From Vulcanimicrobiota bacterium (GTDB lineage: Bacteria > Vulcanimicrobiota > Vulcanimicrobiia > Vulcanimicrobiales > Vulcanimicrobiaceae), in assembly GCA_013289785.1 (NCBI GenBank), contig JABCZE010000145.1, forward strand, positions 1-5,230: DNA of 5,230 nt. Reading direction: 5' to 3'. A model generated the notes under the pieces. It was given only the letters and a program-made list of their open reading frames with translations. It searched no databases and had not been told where the DNA came from. Below, piece after piece: positions 5,111-5,230 of this stretch (position 1 is the first letter of the stretch; each line of letters starts with the position of its first letter). Made by a program: the position numbers and the translations under genes.

Positions 5111-5230
5111 ATGAGTAGGGATACACGCCTCGCTTGGCTTGCGGTAATCTTTAGCGGCATCGCCGCGTTTGGCAGTTTCCTCGTCGCCGGGGCGGCGCTA
5201 TGGGCCGCGTACGAAGCTCGGCATCCGGCA
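5111..5230 (+). CDS. N-terminal fragment of a membrane or exported protein
   Basis: The frame runs from the ATG at 5111 to the right edge without a stop, giving 40 visible residues. MSRDTR is followed by a long hydrophobic stretch (about residues 7-33) rich in Ala, Gly, Phe and Trp, then YEARHPA. This looks like an N-terminal membrane anchor or uncleaved signal. A weak GAGG (5096-5099) lies 11 bases upstream. The ATG also overlaps the stop of a 6-codon ORF (ATGA at 5111-5114), so it may be translated by coupling or reinitiation. No family can be assigned from this part. Confidence 0.5.
   Translation, partial: MSRDTRLAWLAVIFSGIAAFGSFLVAGAALWAAYEARHPA

Overview
This is a GC-rich bacterial chromosomal window with housekeeping genes on the left and a cluster of exported proteins on the right. 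No RNA gene, mobile element or CRISPR array is visible. The gene mix (class II-type AroA, HU with a basic tail, CIRCE-controlled FmdB, large kelch-type lipoprotein) fits a little-studied lineage such as Eremiobacterota/Vulcanimicrobiota. That placement is an impression, not something the sequence proves.

Layout. Bases 2-313 hold the C-terminal end of an unrecognised plus-strand gene. A near-perfect CIRCE operator (327-353) follows, with a sigma70-like promoter whose -35 box lies in the CIRCE spacer and whose -10 box ends 6 bases before the ATG of a small FmdB-type zinc-ribbon protein (373-729). The mRNA is therefore predicted to be leaderless and heat-shock (HrcA) controlled. The FmdB protein carries a tail of nine tandem xEK tripeptides. 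Its stop codon lies 4 bases from that of aroA (EPSP synthase, minus strand, 734-1996), so the two genes converge. Divergent from aroA is an HU-family DNA-binding protein with a 34-residue Lys/Ala-rich tail (2084-2458).

From 2502 the window turns to exported proteins. First comes a 528-residue lipoprotein with a kelch/galactose-oxidase-like propeller and a C-terminal Ig-like domain, apparently without a complete copper-radical site. Overlapping its 3' end by 35 bases is a secreted, two-lobed retropepsin-like protein (4054-4917). Its first DTG is replaced by NLG and its second is intact. The two probably form a transcription unit and act outside the cytoplasmic membrane.

The last 313 bases hold an imperfect inverted repeat, then a 25-residue hydrophobic peptide ORF with a strong ribosome binding site. 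It is linked through two tiny ORFs, all by ATGA stop/start overlaps, to the start of a membrane or exported protein that runs off the window.

Most notable are the CIRCE/leaderless fmdB control region, the triple ATGA mini-ORF chain, and the asymmetric aspartic protease.
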